Assembly (NCBI GenBank): GCA_013399305.1
Contig: VXAI01000038.1
Location: 1,315,194-1,379,193 of the forward strand
Source: Rostratula benghalensis
Taxonomy: Eukaryota; Chordata; Aves; Charadriiformes; Rostratulidae
Reading direction: 5' to 3'
DNA length: 64,000 nt
This document shows, piece by piece, positions 13,644-25,511 of the stretch (within the stretch, counting starts at the first letter, position 1; the number at the start of each line of letters is the position of its first letter). The translations under genes and the position numbers were made by a program. The notes beneath the pieces were generated by a model, which was not told the DNA's origin, ran no database searches, and saw only the letters and a list, made by a program, of their open reading frames with translations.

Positions 13644-13686
13644 TTTCATGCAATCAAATCATACAATTAAATTTCATGCAATTAAA
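13644..13686 (+). repeat. Paired 15-bp repeat, octamer-like
   Basis: TTTCATGCAATCAAA (13644-13658) and TTTCATGCAATTAAA (13672-13686) differ at one base and start 28 bp apart. Both contain ATGCAAT, close to the POU octamer ATGCAAAT. The repeat is seen directly; POU binding is inference. Confidence 0.55.
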
Positions 13687-15452
13687 GGGAGGGAAAGAGA
13701 GAATGAGGGCAAGACTGCCTTTTTCTGCTGGAATTTTTTGGGAATCCCTGTCTTTGCAAATAATTTCATGGAGTCTAAAGTTAGACTAAACAGTGTATTA
13801 GACATGTATCATTGTATGGAAGATTGCTTCTGCCTTGGTAAACAAAAAGGGGATAGAGTTGCTCTTTGTTTGATGTGCCTTCTAGCTTCACATAGTACAT
13901 TTAATTCTTCCCAGAAAGTTCTCCCCTACTAATATGGCTCTTCTGAAGGTTTTCTTCCAATGTCTGTATCCAAATTACAGAGTGGTTACTAGGCACACAC
14001 ACAAATACACAAAAAGAGCTCACCACCAGGCTTTCTGCTGTTGTTTAAAGCAAGCAAAACATTTATCCTGCTTTTCCCTTCTGCCGAGCATGGAGAGCAC
14101 AGCATGGGTTTATTAGATGTTGATTGCAGTTGTGAGTCCTTTCCCTTCTATTCCCATCGCTTCTTGTGCCATCAGAGCCCTAGTGGGAATGAGAGCTGAG
14201 GGCTAAGTTGTTGGGCAGCTTTGGGGTTAGGGCTGGAAAGGAGGGAAGGAAAGTGGATTGAATAGTGGTAAGGAGGAGGATCTTGGGCAGCAGTTTGAGG
14301 GGAGAGTTAAAAGATTAGACAATAAATTTACTTAACAGAGACTAATCTACTGGGACTGAACTTCATATCCTGTTTTGGGATAATATATTTCTTTCTGTGC
14401 TCTGGAATGAATCTGTCATCTCAAGTCTAATAATGAGAGGCAGAGGATTTTTAATCTCTGACCCCCTTCCATATAATTTAATAAAGGCTGGTTTCTTTAT
14501 TTTATTTGGAAGCTAACTTATTAAACTTGTTCTTATTGCTCTTCTGAAAAGCAATTTGGGGTTTTGCATTTTAAGGTTTTTAAAAATGGAATCAGCTTTT
14601 TTATTTAAGTGGGGACAATAATGTACTTGCTAAGTATTTGTTCCAGTCCTGGTTTCAGAGTGCAGTTGTTTATCTCTTTGCATCTCTGTTGAAATGCAGA
14701 GATGAGAAGCAGAGTCAGGCACGCTGTTTGCACATTCTTGGCTCTGCATCGTCACCAGATTCCATCTGACTGGAGTAGACAGAGGCAGGAGACCTAAAGC
14801 TGGCGTGTGACTTTCTGTAGCAGGGAATGATCATTATGTGGGAAGCTGAGTGGGGCTTCAAATGTGGTAACCACATGCATAATTAGCGACGAAATCACAA
14901 AAGTTGTCCTCCTCCCTCCAACTGGTTGCTTCTCATGTGGCAGTGATTACAGCTGCTGTGGAAGTGCCGCACCACTGACCTGATGCTTTGTCTTTGCCAA
15001 CCCACTCCATCCTCTGCATTTGTTGGAAAAAGCTCTCCTCAACTCTTGGGGAGCCCTGAAACGACCTGTGATTGTAAATCGCTCTGTGGGCCTGTGAAAA
15101 GTTGTCATTTCCAAGACCATGGTAGTGGATATCTCTTGAGATGTCTTTTCTAGGTATACCTAATTAAGGAAGAATACAGTGAAGAACAAGGTTGGCCTTC
15201 TGACTGCAAATTTGGAAACAAAATACAAAAGAGGGGGGAAAAACCAAGCTTCTTCCCTTAAAGGTCTGTCTGAAATTTTGCTCCATGTTAAGGCAGCGTT
15301 AAGGACCCTCTATCCAAAGGATGTTTCCAGTCAAGCTCCTCCGTTGCTGAGAGCCTGGTCTTTGCTCATCACAGACCTGTATCTTTGATACTCAAAGCGC
15401 TCCTGAGATTCTGCTCCCCACATAAGCCTGTTTCCCATGCTCTTTCTGTAAA

Positions 15453-15474
15453 AAGAAGCTACCAAGAAGCTACC
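15453..15474 (+). repeat. Perfect 11-bp tandem duplication beside CR1
   Basis: AAGAAGCTACC occurs twice in direct succession (15453-15463, 15464-15474), followed by a T run. It lies within about 15 bases of the 5' truncation point of the CR1 copy at 15487, so it may have arisen during insertion or by later slippage. Confidence 0.7.
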
Positions 15475-15486
15475 ATTTTTTTTTTA

Positions 15487-15940
15487 GATAAAAAGCTACT
15501 CAGGCTGATGAGGGGTCTGGAGAGCAAGTCCTGTGAGGAGAGGCTGAGGGAACTGGGCATGTTTAGTTTGGAGGAGGTTGAGGGGAGACCTCCTTGCCAT
15601 CTACAACTCCCTGAAAGGAGGGTGTAGAGAGGTGGGTGCTGGCCTCTTCTTCTCCCCAGGGAGAATAGTGACAGGACCAGAAGAAATGGTCTGAAGTTGC
15701 AGCAGGGGAGGTTTAGACTGGATATCAGGAAGAATGACTTGACTGAGAGGGTGGTCAGGCACTGGAACAGCCTGCCCAGGGAGGTGGTGGAGTCACCATC
15801 CCTGGAGGGATTTATGACACGTGTAGATGTGGCACTTTGGGGCATGCTCGAGTGGCTGAGGTTGTAGGGAGTGGGATGTATTTTTGTGTATTGGACTTGG
15901 TGATCTCAGAGGTCCTTTCCAACCGTGACAATTCTGTGAT
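15487..15940 (+). mobile_element. CR1 LINE, 5'-truncated, 3' end intact
   Basis: About 450 bases of clear CR1 sequence. In order, it contains the end of the reverse-transcriptase frame ('GTGAGGAGAGGCTGAGGGA', 'GGAGGTTGAGGGGAGACC'), then the 'CACTGGAACAGCCTGCCCAG' and 'GAGGTGGTGGAGTCACCATC' blocks, the 'GGACTTGGTGATCTCAGAGG' block and 'CCTTTCCAACC', and it stops at a single ATTCTGTGAT (15931-15940). This 3' unit is diagnostic of avian CR1. Divergence appears lower than in the other copies of this window, so it is probably the youngest. The element lacks ORF1 and nearly all of ORF2 and cannot move. A 128-codon minus-strand open frame across it is an artefact. Confidence 0.95.
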
Positions 15941-17357
15941 TTTATAACAAAAGCCTTTCATATAATTTATTTTTAGCTTCAGAGTTTTTACTTTGTTTTT
16001 TTGTATTACAAAAGGACTAAACATGGCAGGGGATGAATTTCAGATTTGTCACGGTGAATTTTAGAAACTGAATTAGAGAGTGATGCAGGCCTTGCAAGTA
16101 GCCATGCAATCAAATTCTTGGATTCCTGTTGCAAATAAAAGTCTAGTCTTGACAGTGAGTAAGAACTTAATGTCACCCCTGCCAGAAGCTCAAATCTAAG
16201 CAGGCATCCCTTGAAACTATGAAGTGTTGAAGGGGTTGCTTTCTTTTTAGTGTGTCAGGTTGCTGTGTGCTGTCTAAAGTTGATGTTGTGGACACTTTGT
16301 TTGTTTTGCCACCAACGCTGACGTGGGGGGGTTGGATACCCCTGGTGTCACTGCACAGTTCATGCAGTTCAGTCCTTCTCTAAAAGGTGCTTTAGAAAAA
16401 TCCAGGCATAGCTAGTACAGAATATTATGCTGAGAGTTAAAATTACTTGTATTAACATAGAGGACAGTCCTTTGGGGGGAAAAACAAAACTGGAGCTCAA
16501 AGTTCAGGATACTGGTGTGCTGGAGTGGGAGCTGGTGATGGGTTTGCAGTTTCTGAAGCGGAACTTTGCTACTCTATACTGGCCGTTCAGTCTGAGCTCT
16601 GTCTATTGGGCACGCATGAGCAAGCCTGGCTCTTCTGGGGATTTTCTAGGTGGGTTTTGGTTTTGGTTTGGGGGTTTTTTTGGTTTTTTTTTTGTTGGGG
16701 TTTTTTTTTGTGTGTGGTTGATGTATTGGATTAGTAAATTAGCAAAATCTTGGATTTAAAAATAGAATTAATTTAGGGATGTCAGGCCTCTAGGGAACAC
16801 GATTAAAATGTGAATATTTTTTTTATAATTGCTGATTTCCATAGTAACAGCAAGTCACAGACTTATCAGATTCCCCACTCTTTTATATCCTACTGTTACC
16901 TTGTTGAACAGATTTCCTCTTCAGAGCAAACTCCAATAACTCTTATTTTCCATTAGCTGTAACAGGTCTGGTAATTAGAACAGTAAATTTTGTCCAGTAA
17001 ATAGAGCATGTATTTAGCTGTGATACTGCTGTTTTTACAGCAGAAGAAAAATGGCGACAATGGCACTTTTAGAACTGATACTAGTATTTTTGTACAATGG
17101 AAACAGCAATTATGGAAAAAAATACTGTTTTGCTTTGTCTTGATAAATGACACATTATGGATGCCTCTTGTATTTTGTCTTTGGAGATCCTTTTGTTAAA
17201 ATGTTCTATATGCAACGTGCGTTTGCTCCTTCGTTTCAGTTGTATAGATGGAAAAAAAGCAGAGAGGTGAAAATTGGCTCTTCGTGAGTGGTAATGGGAA
17301 CAAAAGCGCAGGTTGAAAGAAAGATGGTGGTTTTTTCATTGTGAAAGGTGATTTTCT
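15941..17357. other. Non-coding stretch with G/T-rich tract
   Basis: No gene seen. The main item is a strand-asymmetric G/T tract at 16649-16718 built of G2-5 and T4-10 runs. It keeps two overlapping plus-strand frames open, but these are tract artefacts rich in W, F and G. Confidence 0.6.
16649..16718 (+). repeat. G/T-rich low-complexity tract
   Basis: Alternating G runs (up to five) and T runs (up to ten), with almost no A or C. The G runs are mostly two bases, so it does not meet the strict G-quadruplex rule. Confidence 0.75.
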
Positions 17358-17450
17358 GTAGCGCAGAGACAAGAGCACTGGATTAGAACATCTGGAATGT
17401 TTGGTTTATCCCCATTAATCTTGAAAGTCAATCTTGTAACTTCTCTGGAT
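17358..17450 (+). mobile_element. MIR-type SINE fragment
   Basis: The segment reads 'GTAGCGCAGAGACAAGAGC', then 'ACTGGATTAGAACATCTGGAA', followed by a 'TTGAAAGTCAATCTTGTAAC' part. This parallels the tRNA-like head ('...TTAGAGCACTGGACTAGGA...') and the core ('...CTTGGGCAAGTCACTTAACC...') of ancient MIR-related SINEs. Divergence is high and the middle part is shortened, so the exact subfamily is not assignable. Confidence 0.6.
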
Positions 17451-19543
17451 TTATCCCCCCTCCCCCCCACCTTTTAGCACTCTGAGTCATTAAATTGTCT
17501 GCTTCGTTATATGCATTAGCACATCACACTCCATAAATCTAAGCAGTAACTGCTATTCTCATGAATGTGGCTGTTATTTCTGGGTTTGCTGTCTGTCTGT
17601 GGGAATTGATACTCCGTTTCCACCCCTCGTTTTTCGGAAGATTCCAAAGTTACCTGTTTGCTTAGTAACAAAGACCTGCAGCCACATCAGTGACCTCAAG
17701 GGGATCCTGACGCTGCATTCAAAGTAGGCAGATTTTTCAAATCGCCATTCTGAAGAATTCCTTCAACTGCTGCTTTCACATGCTCTCTCTGTCTTAAAAA
17801 TAACAAGAGAAAAAAAGAAGTCACAGGTGGAATGGGAAGCGAGGCAACCTGGGTCACCTCTGCGAGTTGTTTCTCCGGGTCAGGTCCAAGGGTCTTTTAT
17901 GGGGGCTCTCGGGGCAGGTGCTTGTGTAGTTTGTGCTTGTTCTGGGAGTAAATAAATGACTTCAGTCTCTGGGGCCTTTCAACAGCACGATACATTTTTC
18001 TTATCCAGTCAAAATCAAGAAATGGAAAAAGCAGGTCTCTTGTTTTCGTTTTTTTTTTTTTTCCCCTGTAAATTCTTTTAAGGCAAAAGAAGCTGAGCAA
18101 AATTGCCTAAAATTTGAAAACATTCAAGCGGATTTTGTTCTGCTCCCTGCTTGGCTTTCTGTAATTAACTGGGTAATGCACCAAAGCACGTGGGGCTCTT
18201 GAAACCAGAAACAAAGACAAGTGACTCCGCAGGCATTCCCAACGTGCCCTACAAACACTAGGAAGGGCTTAAGAAATGAAGTTTGTGGTGTATTTTCATA
18301 AGCTAGGATGTCATTTTAGCATTAAGAAGGTTTGTTTGACTGATTCTACAGCAGGAGGCGAGAGTTAAGTGGTTTATGCTTTATGGCTTTCCCCTTCCTA
18401 GGAGTGAGAAGAAGCAGGGTAGGCTGATGTCTTCCTGATGCTAGGTGTCACTTTGCGAAGATTTCCCTCTGTAAGACACAGTTTTGAACCAGTCTGTTCT
18501 AATTTCGTAAGTTAGTGAAACTGTTTAAGTAGCACTAAATTATTCTTCATGCTGGCCAGAATTAACAGAGGTCATGGGCTAAACTGCAAGTACTGGAATG
18601 GTGAACTATTTTGAATATCTTTACAAATGTTTTCTTCCAAAGTTTATATTTATTGTGTTCTGTGGGTGTTACAGCTCAAGAGGTTTCAACGTATTGATCT
18701 CTGAGTCTAGAGTTTTAAATAAATCTAAAAGTCTGAGATGGATGGTTACGCATTTCACCAGTGCCACTTGGAAAGGATTTTTCTAGCAGTAATTACGAGC
18801 CCCACGCTGTAAAGGGACACCTGCAGGTGAGGTGACCCGAGAGCTCCTCCTTAACTTCATCCTTTGGCCGGTTTTGTCCCTGACAAAGTTACCAACAAGG
18901 AGGTTTTCACTGAGCCCCTTTCATCATCCTCAGGCAAAGTGGAGGGATCCTAGTGTAAATTAGGCCTCCAAAATAAAGAGGTTTTTTATATGCTATGTGA
19001 AATTACCACATTTGAGCAGACAGCTGCTGAATATTCACCGTCTAGGAGTTAAAAAAAAACCCAAAAAAGTGCTTTGCCGCTGAAATGCCTATCTTTAGCA
19101 AGGTTTTAAATGTAAAAGGTAATTATCAGCTTCTACAGAGAAGCTGGTCTCTTTCAGGAGGTCCTTCAGCTTCACCAGGGTAACATGGAGCGCGATCTGA
19201 AACCATATGAAATGCATGGTTGACTGGCCTTGAGTCAGCTCACGTGTGTCTGAGACAGTATTTACTGTGCTTGATGCATCTTGAGTACTGCAACCATGAT
19301 TGACATCAAAACATTCAGAGTGTGGTTTCAAATGTAACTTACAGAATAACTGGTTTGTGGTTTTGTTCAATAGATGAACGAGGACTGTTAGTTTGGTGAG
19401 CAGTAAGTGTTGCGTGCAACAGGCAATCCCGTTTAGTTCTCTTGTTCTTGAACCTCTCATGGAGAGCTGGGATGATAGCAAAAGTAACTGCAAGTTTGAA
19501 AAGCACGGAGTCTGACCTTATTTTTGCTAACGTTCTTAGCTGC
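17451..19543. other. Non-coding stretch, possibly conserved in part
   Basis: No gene seen; a 132-codon minus-strand open frame (19095-19493) has no recognisable domain. A C-run pair (C6 T C7) lies at 17455-17468. Unique sequence at about 17480-17800 and 18120-18260 has mixed composition, a few CpGs and little low-complexity sequence, which is what conserved noncoding DNA often looks like, but no alignment is available. Confidence 0.45.
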
Positions 19544-20283
19544 TGTCCTGGTTTGAGGTAAAAAAAAAAAAGGCAATTTTCTGTTTCTCAATTATACTTT
19601 TTTAGCTGGGCCTCTTCTAACTCACTAAACTCTGAAATGAACAGCAGCTTGGTCAGAAACTGTTCACTCTCAGGGTGATCAGCCCTGATCCCACCCAGGG
19701 ATGGTGCAGAGAGGCACCATCTTATACTGATTGTTAAAACAGCCAAGGACAGGGAATTTCAGTATTTGCCCCGTTGTGGGGTAGGAAGTGGAAAAGCATT
19801 GAGGGGTCACCCCTGTGGGGAGGAGGGGACAGGACAGGGGACCCCAAACTGACCAACTGGGGTAATTCCATCTCATCTGCATCACACTCAGTAGAAAAGC
19901 TGAGGGATCAAAAGGTCAACTCTTTCTTTGATGGCTGATGTCCAAGAAAAACCTGTCTGTTCGTCTGCCTTTGATCCTGATCCCAGCATTCCTGACTCCA
20001 GAGCTGGAATCCTCTTGGTCACCAAGTGCAGTCTGGGTCTTTTCCTGATGCCTGCTGGTGACGTGATCATCATCCTGGCAGATTGATATGGTTTGTATGT
20101 ATTGTATCTATTTCATTATCATATTTTTTAATTATTTTTTTTGTATTTTAGTGTTAATACTTCATTGAAGTAGTTGATTTCATTCTAAACTCACAGATCT
20201 CCTTATCTCTTTCTCTCTTTTTTTGCGGGTAGGAAGGGCCGTCTGTCAGTGTAGTTTTGGTAAATTTGGCTGCAACCATGACA
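19544..20283 (+). mobile_element. Probable solo LTR of an avian endogenous retrovirus
   Basis: The 740-base unit begins TGTCCTGGTTTGAG and ends GCAACCATGACA, giving the TG...CA termini of retroviral LTRs. The same start, and an ending ACCACGACA, are what I recall from common avian ERV LTRs. Between them it has the 'CCAAACTGACC' block (from 19844), 'GGTAATTCCATCTCATCTG' (19861 on), a position equivalent to a TATA box (AGTAGAAAAGC, near 19890, degraded) and a T-rich stretch before the 3' part. The flanking pentamers are GCTGC and GCCAC, matching at three of five positions with two transitions, consistent with a decayed 5-bp target duplication. No internal gag, pol or env sequence and no second LTR is visible nearby, so I call it a solo LTR. 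Family-level assignment (ERVL or ERVK type) is uncertain. Confidence 0.8.
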
Positions 20284-22552
20284 GCCACCCAGTCAGTCTT
20301 AGCATTATTCATTGCATTTTTCTTTCAAATTCTTTATGGGACAGCTGCATGGACTTGATTTAAATTATTTTTTGTTAAAACAGTGTTCTGTTTATAGTAA
20401 TAATGGGAAACATCATGCGGAGTGTACATAATAACTTGGAGCAGGGAAGAGTTGAAGCTATGGCCAATGCCACAAGTCAGGCAGAGAATAAATGTTTTCT
20501 TGGTGCAAAAAAAAATTGAAATAGGAAAAAAAAGAAACACAAATCTCATGTAACTTAAGATAGTCACTGCAGATGTGAGACTATATCAGCAGTTAGATAA
20601 TTTCTGCAGAGAATGTATAGTGAACAGTGAATCTGTGCTCTCTGTGAGAACTGCCTGAAATATATTTCCGTTTTCACTGTGTTTCAGTCACTAGTATGAA
20701 AAAGATGCTTTTAGTTACTCTAACATGGGAAAAACATGCATTTGGTTTCATACTTTCACAGTTACAAGAGTCAATAAATTTCCCTGAAATAACACAGCAG
20801 AAAAACTTGATAGAAATTTCCCCATTGTAGTTCTTGCCTTCAAGTATATAAAGTGGAAATTATAATCGAAGTAGTACTTCTCAGCAAGTTTGGAGGATGT
20901 TGTATCTCTGCATTGCAATGTGTCTGTCTCTGTCGCACAGAGTTCCCCACGTAGCTGTATACAGTCATAGTTCATCTATTAGAGGCTGTAGTTGCTGGAA
21001 GTTATGAAAACATTAGCTAATATCTTACAGACTTGAGTTTATTTTTCCAAGGATTTTACCTTTCATTTATCGCAGAGCCTTTCTTTTACAAACTGGGTGG
21101 TGAAAATATCATATTACGTTGGAATGATGGTACGTTGGACCCAGCTTTCTCCAAAATATGTGATGTAGCAAAGGGAAGCGAATTAGCACTGACTCATCCA
21201 GTACCTACAGATGTGTCTGGCACCACCTCAGCTCGTGTCTTCTCCATGTGCTGGCGTCCCAAGAGATGTCAAGTCTAGATATCTGATCTGACAGAGCAAG
21301 GCTGCTTCCTTCCCTGAATGAACCTAAAGTAGTATGAAGTGGATCTAAGTACCGTTTTGCACCCATATTGTAACGAATCTCATATATTTATTTGCACGAA
21401 GATTAGGTTGTTGTTTTTTTTTTTCTTTGGCATGATGGCAAGCCCACTCATTATCTGTGAAATTCCACACGTTGTCAATTTTTCCGGGCAGTTTAGGTAC
21501 CTAAACAATGTGTTTTGTTCAGAGTGAGATTTCTATTTGGAAAACTGTGTATTTATTATGATGCAAACAGTTAGAAAATCATCTTGCATACTTAAGTGTT
21601 CTACTTGCACAAGCAACCCCAAAATATATTGGAATACTGTTTTTTACCTCTACCAATGGTCATGGTAGCATATGACAAGGTTGTTTTTAAATGATTGATA
21701 TAACAAAAGATACACATGGAATACCTTTCTTAAGGCTTCAACAGTGCCTTGGTTGTGGTTAATGTGAGAGTTGGAAAAAAAGGGTTGTTCACCCAAATAT
21801 TCTTAGATTACAATTGTTACTGTGAATATGTGTGTGAAGAACAGATGTTAATCCAAAGTAGAAAATGCCAAAAGACAAACACTAAAGAATTTAGAAATTT
21901 GATTATATATACTGATAATCTAATTTTAAAGGAGATGTTCCAGGTTTTTACCATGGAGCCATTCACTGGTTCCAGCCAGAATGATGTATGTGTTAAATTT
22001 TTTACTATTTAAAGCACTTGATAAAATACTTTCAACGTCTAACAATATCGGTGCTTGAACTATTATTTATGGAATGTAATTGCCAAATATTTTATGTTTT
22101 GTAGTCTGGGCATATAGAAATGAAGTATATATAAAAAATTATTTGTTGCCAGGACTGATAGGAACTTTTATATAATGCAATGGAAACATTTGTTCTTGAG
22201 CATGAGCTTCCAGGCATTGCAGAACATGAAGAAGCTGCCATCTTAATACTGCGAATGCGGTGGTTTTCATTTTGGTTGTTTAGCCTCAGGAGGTAGAATT
22301 AACCTGTAGAGTATGAGCTTAAAAAATTGTTGTTTTGTGACTTTGGGATTTTATCTTTAATTCATGCCCTAGGTGCCAGTAGTAGCTGGGAACAATGAGT
22401 CTGTCCAGATTTTAGTAGTGGAAAAAAACTGAGTGCCCTGCATTTGATGAGTTGCCCTCAACAGTCTGCAGCTCTCTGAATAAAGCAATTAAAAAAACAC
22501 AATTAATGGATTTGATGATGTTGAGGTTACTCTTCAGCTGAGAGATCAGTGA

Positions 22553-22566
22553 TCAGCAGAGGGCAC
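22553..22566 (+). promoter_or_regulatory. CTCF-like core motif
   Basis: TCAGCAGAGGGCAC matches the CTCF core CCASYAGRKGGCRS at 13 of 14 positions, with only the first base different. It sits in unique sequence after a GATCAGTGATCAGC repeat. Binding is not shown by sequence alone. Confidence 0.4.
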
Positions 22567-24726
22567 CAGATCCTATCAACACAGCTCTCTACCTGTCTGA
22601 AAGGCAGGATGAGTTCAGGTTTGCCGGAGAAGGAACATCAATTATTTAGTGCTTTCTACCTGCTTTCCCTCAAGGTGTTTGGACTATAATGTGCCTTTAT
22701 GTCTGTCTTAGAGTATACTGTTAAAAAGAAAATTTCAGGTGAGTTACCTGCTCCAGTATCTCCTTGCCAAAGGCTATGGGACTCCCAGCCTAAGTACTGG
22801 TAGCATTTGGAAGCTCAGCTGACCTGCTCCGTCATTTCAGAGGGAGTAAGATCATTCAGTGATGACTTGAAATTGTAAAGACAAGGAAAAAAACCAAAAA
22901 AGCACTACTTGGCTTTTTTTTTTTTAAATGGAGAAAGGTCAAAACAGACCACCAGGAGATGATTGATTGGAGAGCGAGGATGGTGTTAACTTTACAGTGC
23001 CAGATGTGTTGCGTGAGGAAAGGTGTCAGAAAATTAATGAAGAAAGCTATTCTAAAAATCACACCAGCTTCTGGCTTGCTTTTCCATAAGAATTGCGAAT
23101 ACATTTAAATTTTATTCACAGTAACTCCTGAAAGAGCAAGAGAAAAGATTGATGAAAACCAATGGTTGCATTAGGAAAAACAATTATTTAGTTAGCAGAA
23201 TGCTCCCAGGCTTTCCTGGAAGGTGCCAGCCCTGCAGTGGCACAATCCTTCCTGCCCTCTTGTACAGCAAAATGTCCTCAGCTCCTTCTTGCTACTCCTA
23301 AAACCCAGCAAGCGTTGAACTGACATAAATTACTATTTTGGGGGAACAAAATGTTGGAGCTTTTCTAATAGAAGAAAGGAAAGGAAGAGTAGGCAGTGAA
23401 ACTACAGATACCAGCTGTGTTTTACAAACTATACAAGTTAGCTTTAATGTTTTTACCAGAGTGCATCGCCCCACATTGTTTCTCAAGCTTTTTATGGCTT
23501 TACTAATGATGTTCTCATTTCTTCTGTAATCTGTTGCAGTCCTACACATTAGCTTCAGTGTTGACTTTGCAGAAAACGTGGAGTATGATGTTGGCTGGGA
23601 TTCCCTTCCCTGGAGGTATGAGCCATTTGAGTTAGGTGAGAGAGGGCAAAGAGTTTGCAGTTTTTCCTGGCAGCCGTTCAGTGCATTTCTGTTTTTGTTG
23701 TGACTCTGTAAAAGCCTTTTATTTAGTCTTTGCGTGAAATGCTTCATGTCTTTCTTCTTGGAATTGGTGAAAGTTGAAAGCATTTTACATCCTTGGACAT
23801 TTTATATTTTTTACTAGTGTATGTCGGCGCGAGAGAAGGCTTTGATGAACAACATCTATGGCAGAGGGAACACAGAGTCTGAGAGATTTGCAGTTCATTC
23901 AGGGAGAGTAAGGTTAGGGTTATCAGTTGCTAATATGGCTACTACTACGGAAATAAAGCACTATATACTTAATTGACTTTTTCTGAGGATGATATGGAAA
24001 GGCAGAAATCATTTTATGTGCCAGATAAATGTGAGCACCTTATTTTGATACGTTGCCATGGAAATGTTTTAAGAGGCCAAACTTAGTTAATAATACATAA
24101 TGTTGTAGATAATGCATTAGTTAAATCAATGAGTTATACAGGTCAATGAACTGAAACTGGTGTTAGGAGGAGCTGAACAGAAAATAAATAATTTAAGTCC
24201 TGCTGCATGTATTTTCTAAAGCTGAAGATAGGCAGAAGAAGAGATGGATAAGTACAGTCCGATGGATAGAAGGAAATGGAGAGAGACAGATGATTTGTGT
24301 AATTCATCCAGCTGTCACTTACAGTAAACATGAAAATCTGTTCTCTGTCCTAGATCAGCCTTCTTTGCTTATGGGTTAGCTTCTACTCTGCCTTTTATTC
24401 CTCTTTTTTTTCCAAAGGTTGAAGCCTCAGGAATTTACAAGTCCCCATGTAAACTAGGTTGCTTTTAAGTAAACTATGTGTTCAGTTGTGGGAAGTGCAT
24501 GTTGTCACCTTCCTTCCTTCCCTGCTGTCACTTTTCAGCGGAGTGGCAGGGGCTGTTACAGGAGCTGTTGAGCATCGTGTTTCTCGGTGGGAAGAGCAGG
24601 CTGAGTCCTGGCACAGAAGGGCTTTCCTAATGCGTGTGACGCTGGCACCAGAGCTTTATGGCAAGTTGAAGGCTACAGAACCTTACTGTGTAACACTGGC
24701 CATTAAGCAATCAAATATGCTCCATT

Positions 24727-24754
24727 CCTAGGGCTTCTATCCCTAGGGCTTCTA
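24727..24754 (+). repeat. 13-bp tandem duplication, period 15
   Basis: CCTAGGGCTTCTA occurs at 24727-24739 and again at 24742-24754, separated by two bases. Each copy contains the palindrome CCTAGG. Likely a recent slippage duplication. Confidence 0.75.
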
Positions 24755-25481
24755 GATTTATCCTGAAACAGAAAATAGTAACTGAAATATGTAATCTGCC
24801 TAAGATACCGGTATGTAATTTCTTCCACCCTCCCATAATAGCATTTAAAAAAAAATACTATTTGCCTACCTACAGCAGTCAGGTTGTCGAGGTCTTGCCC
24901 ACTGTTTATCACTGTTAAATTAAGCAGTGATTAAAGTATGTGGGGAACCACAATATCTTTCAGGGTTTCTCATGAAATACCAGTAGAGCCACATGGAGCA
25001 CATCAGGTGCTATTACTCTTCCAAAGAGTTCTGTGGAGCAGCCATAAGAGGGTTCAGTCGTGCATCCCGTTTTTAGGAACTTCTTGTTTAGGTAAGCACC
25101 AAGGTAATTTCTGCTACAGTGTGTTCACCAACCCTGAAATCCAGAGACAAAATTAAAAACTATTTCCTTCTTCCCAGAGGACCTGTTACCTATAAACACA
25201 GTTTGCCTTTGGGCCATGATTGACATTCCCCAGAAGAAAGGATTTTAGATAGCCTCAAAAGGGAAATGCAGCCCAGTGATCAATGTGTTTTAGAGTATAA
25301 ATATGAGAAGAGAAAAAAACATTTTTAATTCTGTGATTTCTCATTTGAGTTTTTTTTGTTTTGTTTTGCTTCTGTTTTGTTTGTCACTTACCTAGTAATG
25401 GATGGAATGAGAAGTATCCATACTGTGCTTTTCAGTGGTAAATAACAAAAACAGTCTGGCTTGTCCATGTTTCCAGGTTGG

Positions 25482-25511
25482 TTTTTTTTTTTTTTACTTT
25501 TTTTTTTTTTT
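25482..25511 (+). repeat. Double T tract
   Basis: T14 and T14 are separated only by AC. On the minus strand this is an A-rich tract, but no retroposed body with a matching boundary is visible next to it. Confidence 0.8.

Larger units (their letters stand above)
9831..15452. other. Non-coding stretch, no gene seen
   Basis: No gene can be supported. Open frames reach 125 codons (12963-13340 minus) without a recognisable domain. Local items are the G-quadruplex motif at 10371-10401, an AP-1-type TGAGTCA site at 10853-10859 in a well-structured unique stretch, a (TA)7 run at 12769-12782 and a 15-bp spaced repeat at 13644-13686. Confidence 0.55.

Noticed and set aside
15459..15845. 128-codon open frame on the minus strand
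   Set aside because: It lies antisense across the CR1 element at 15487-15940 and reflects that repeat's composition.
19679..20073. Two short minus-strand open frames
   Set aside because: They lie inside the LTR and are antisense chance frames.
23298..23783. 161-codon open frame on the minus strand, the longest not touching the gap
   Set aside because: No domain, signal or membrane segment and no known protein; one such frame is expected by chance in 64 kb read in six frames.
23911..23922. Telomere-like AGGTTAGGGTTA word
   Set aside because: Fewer than two TTAGGG units; expected by chance and not an interstitial telomere array.
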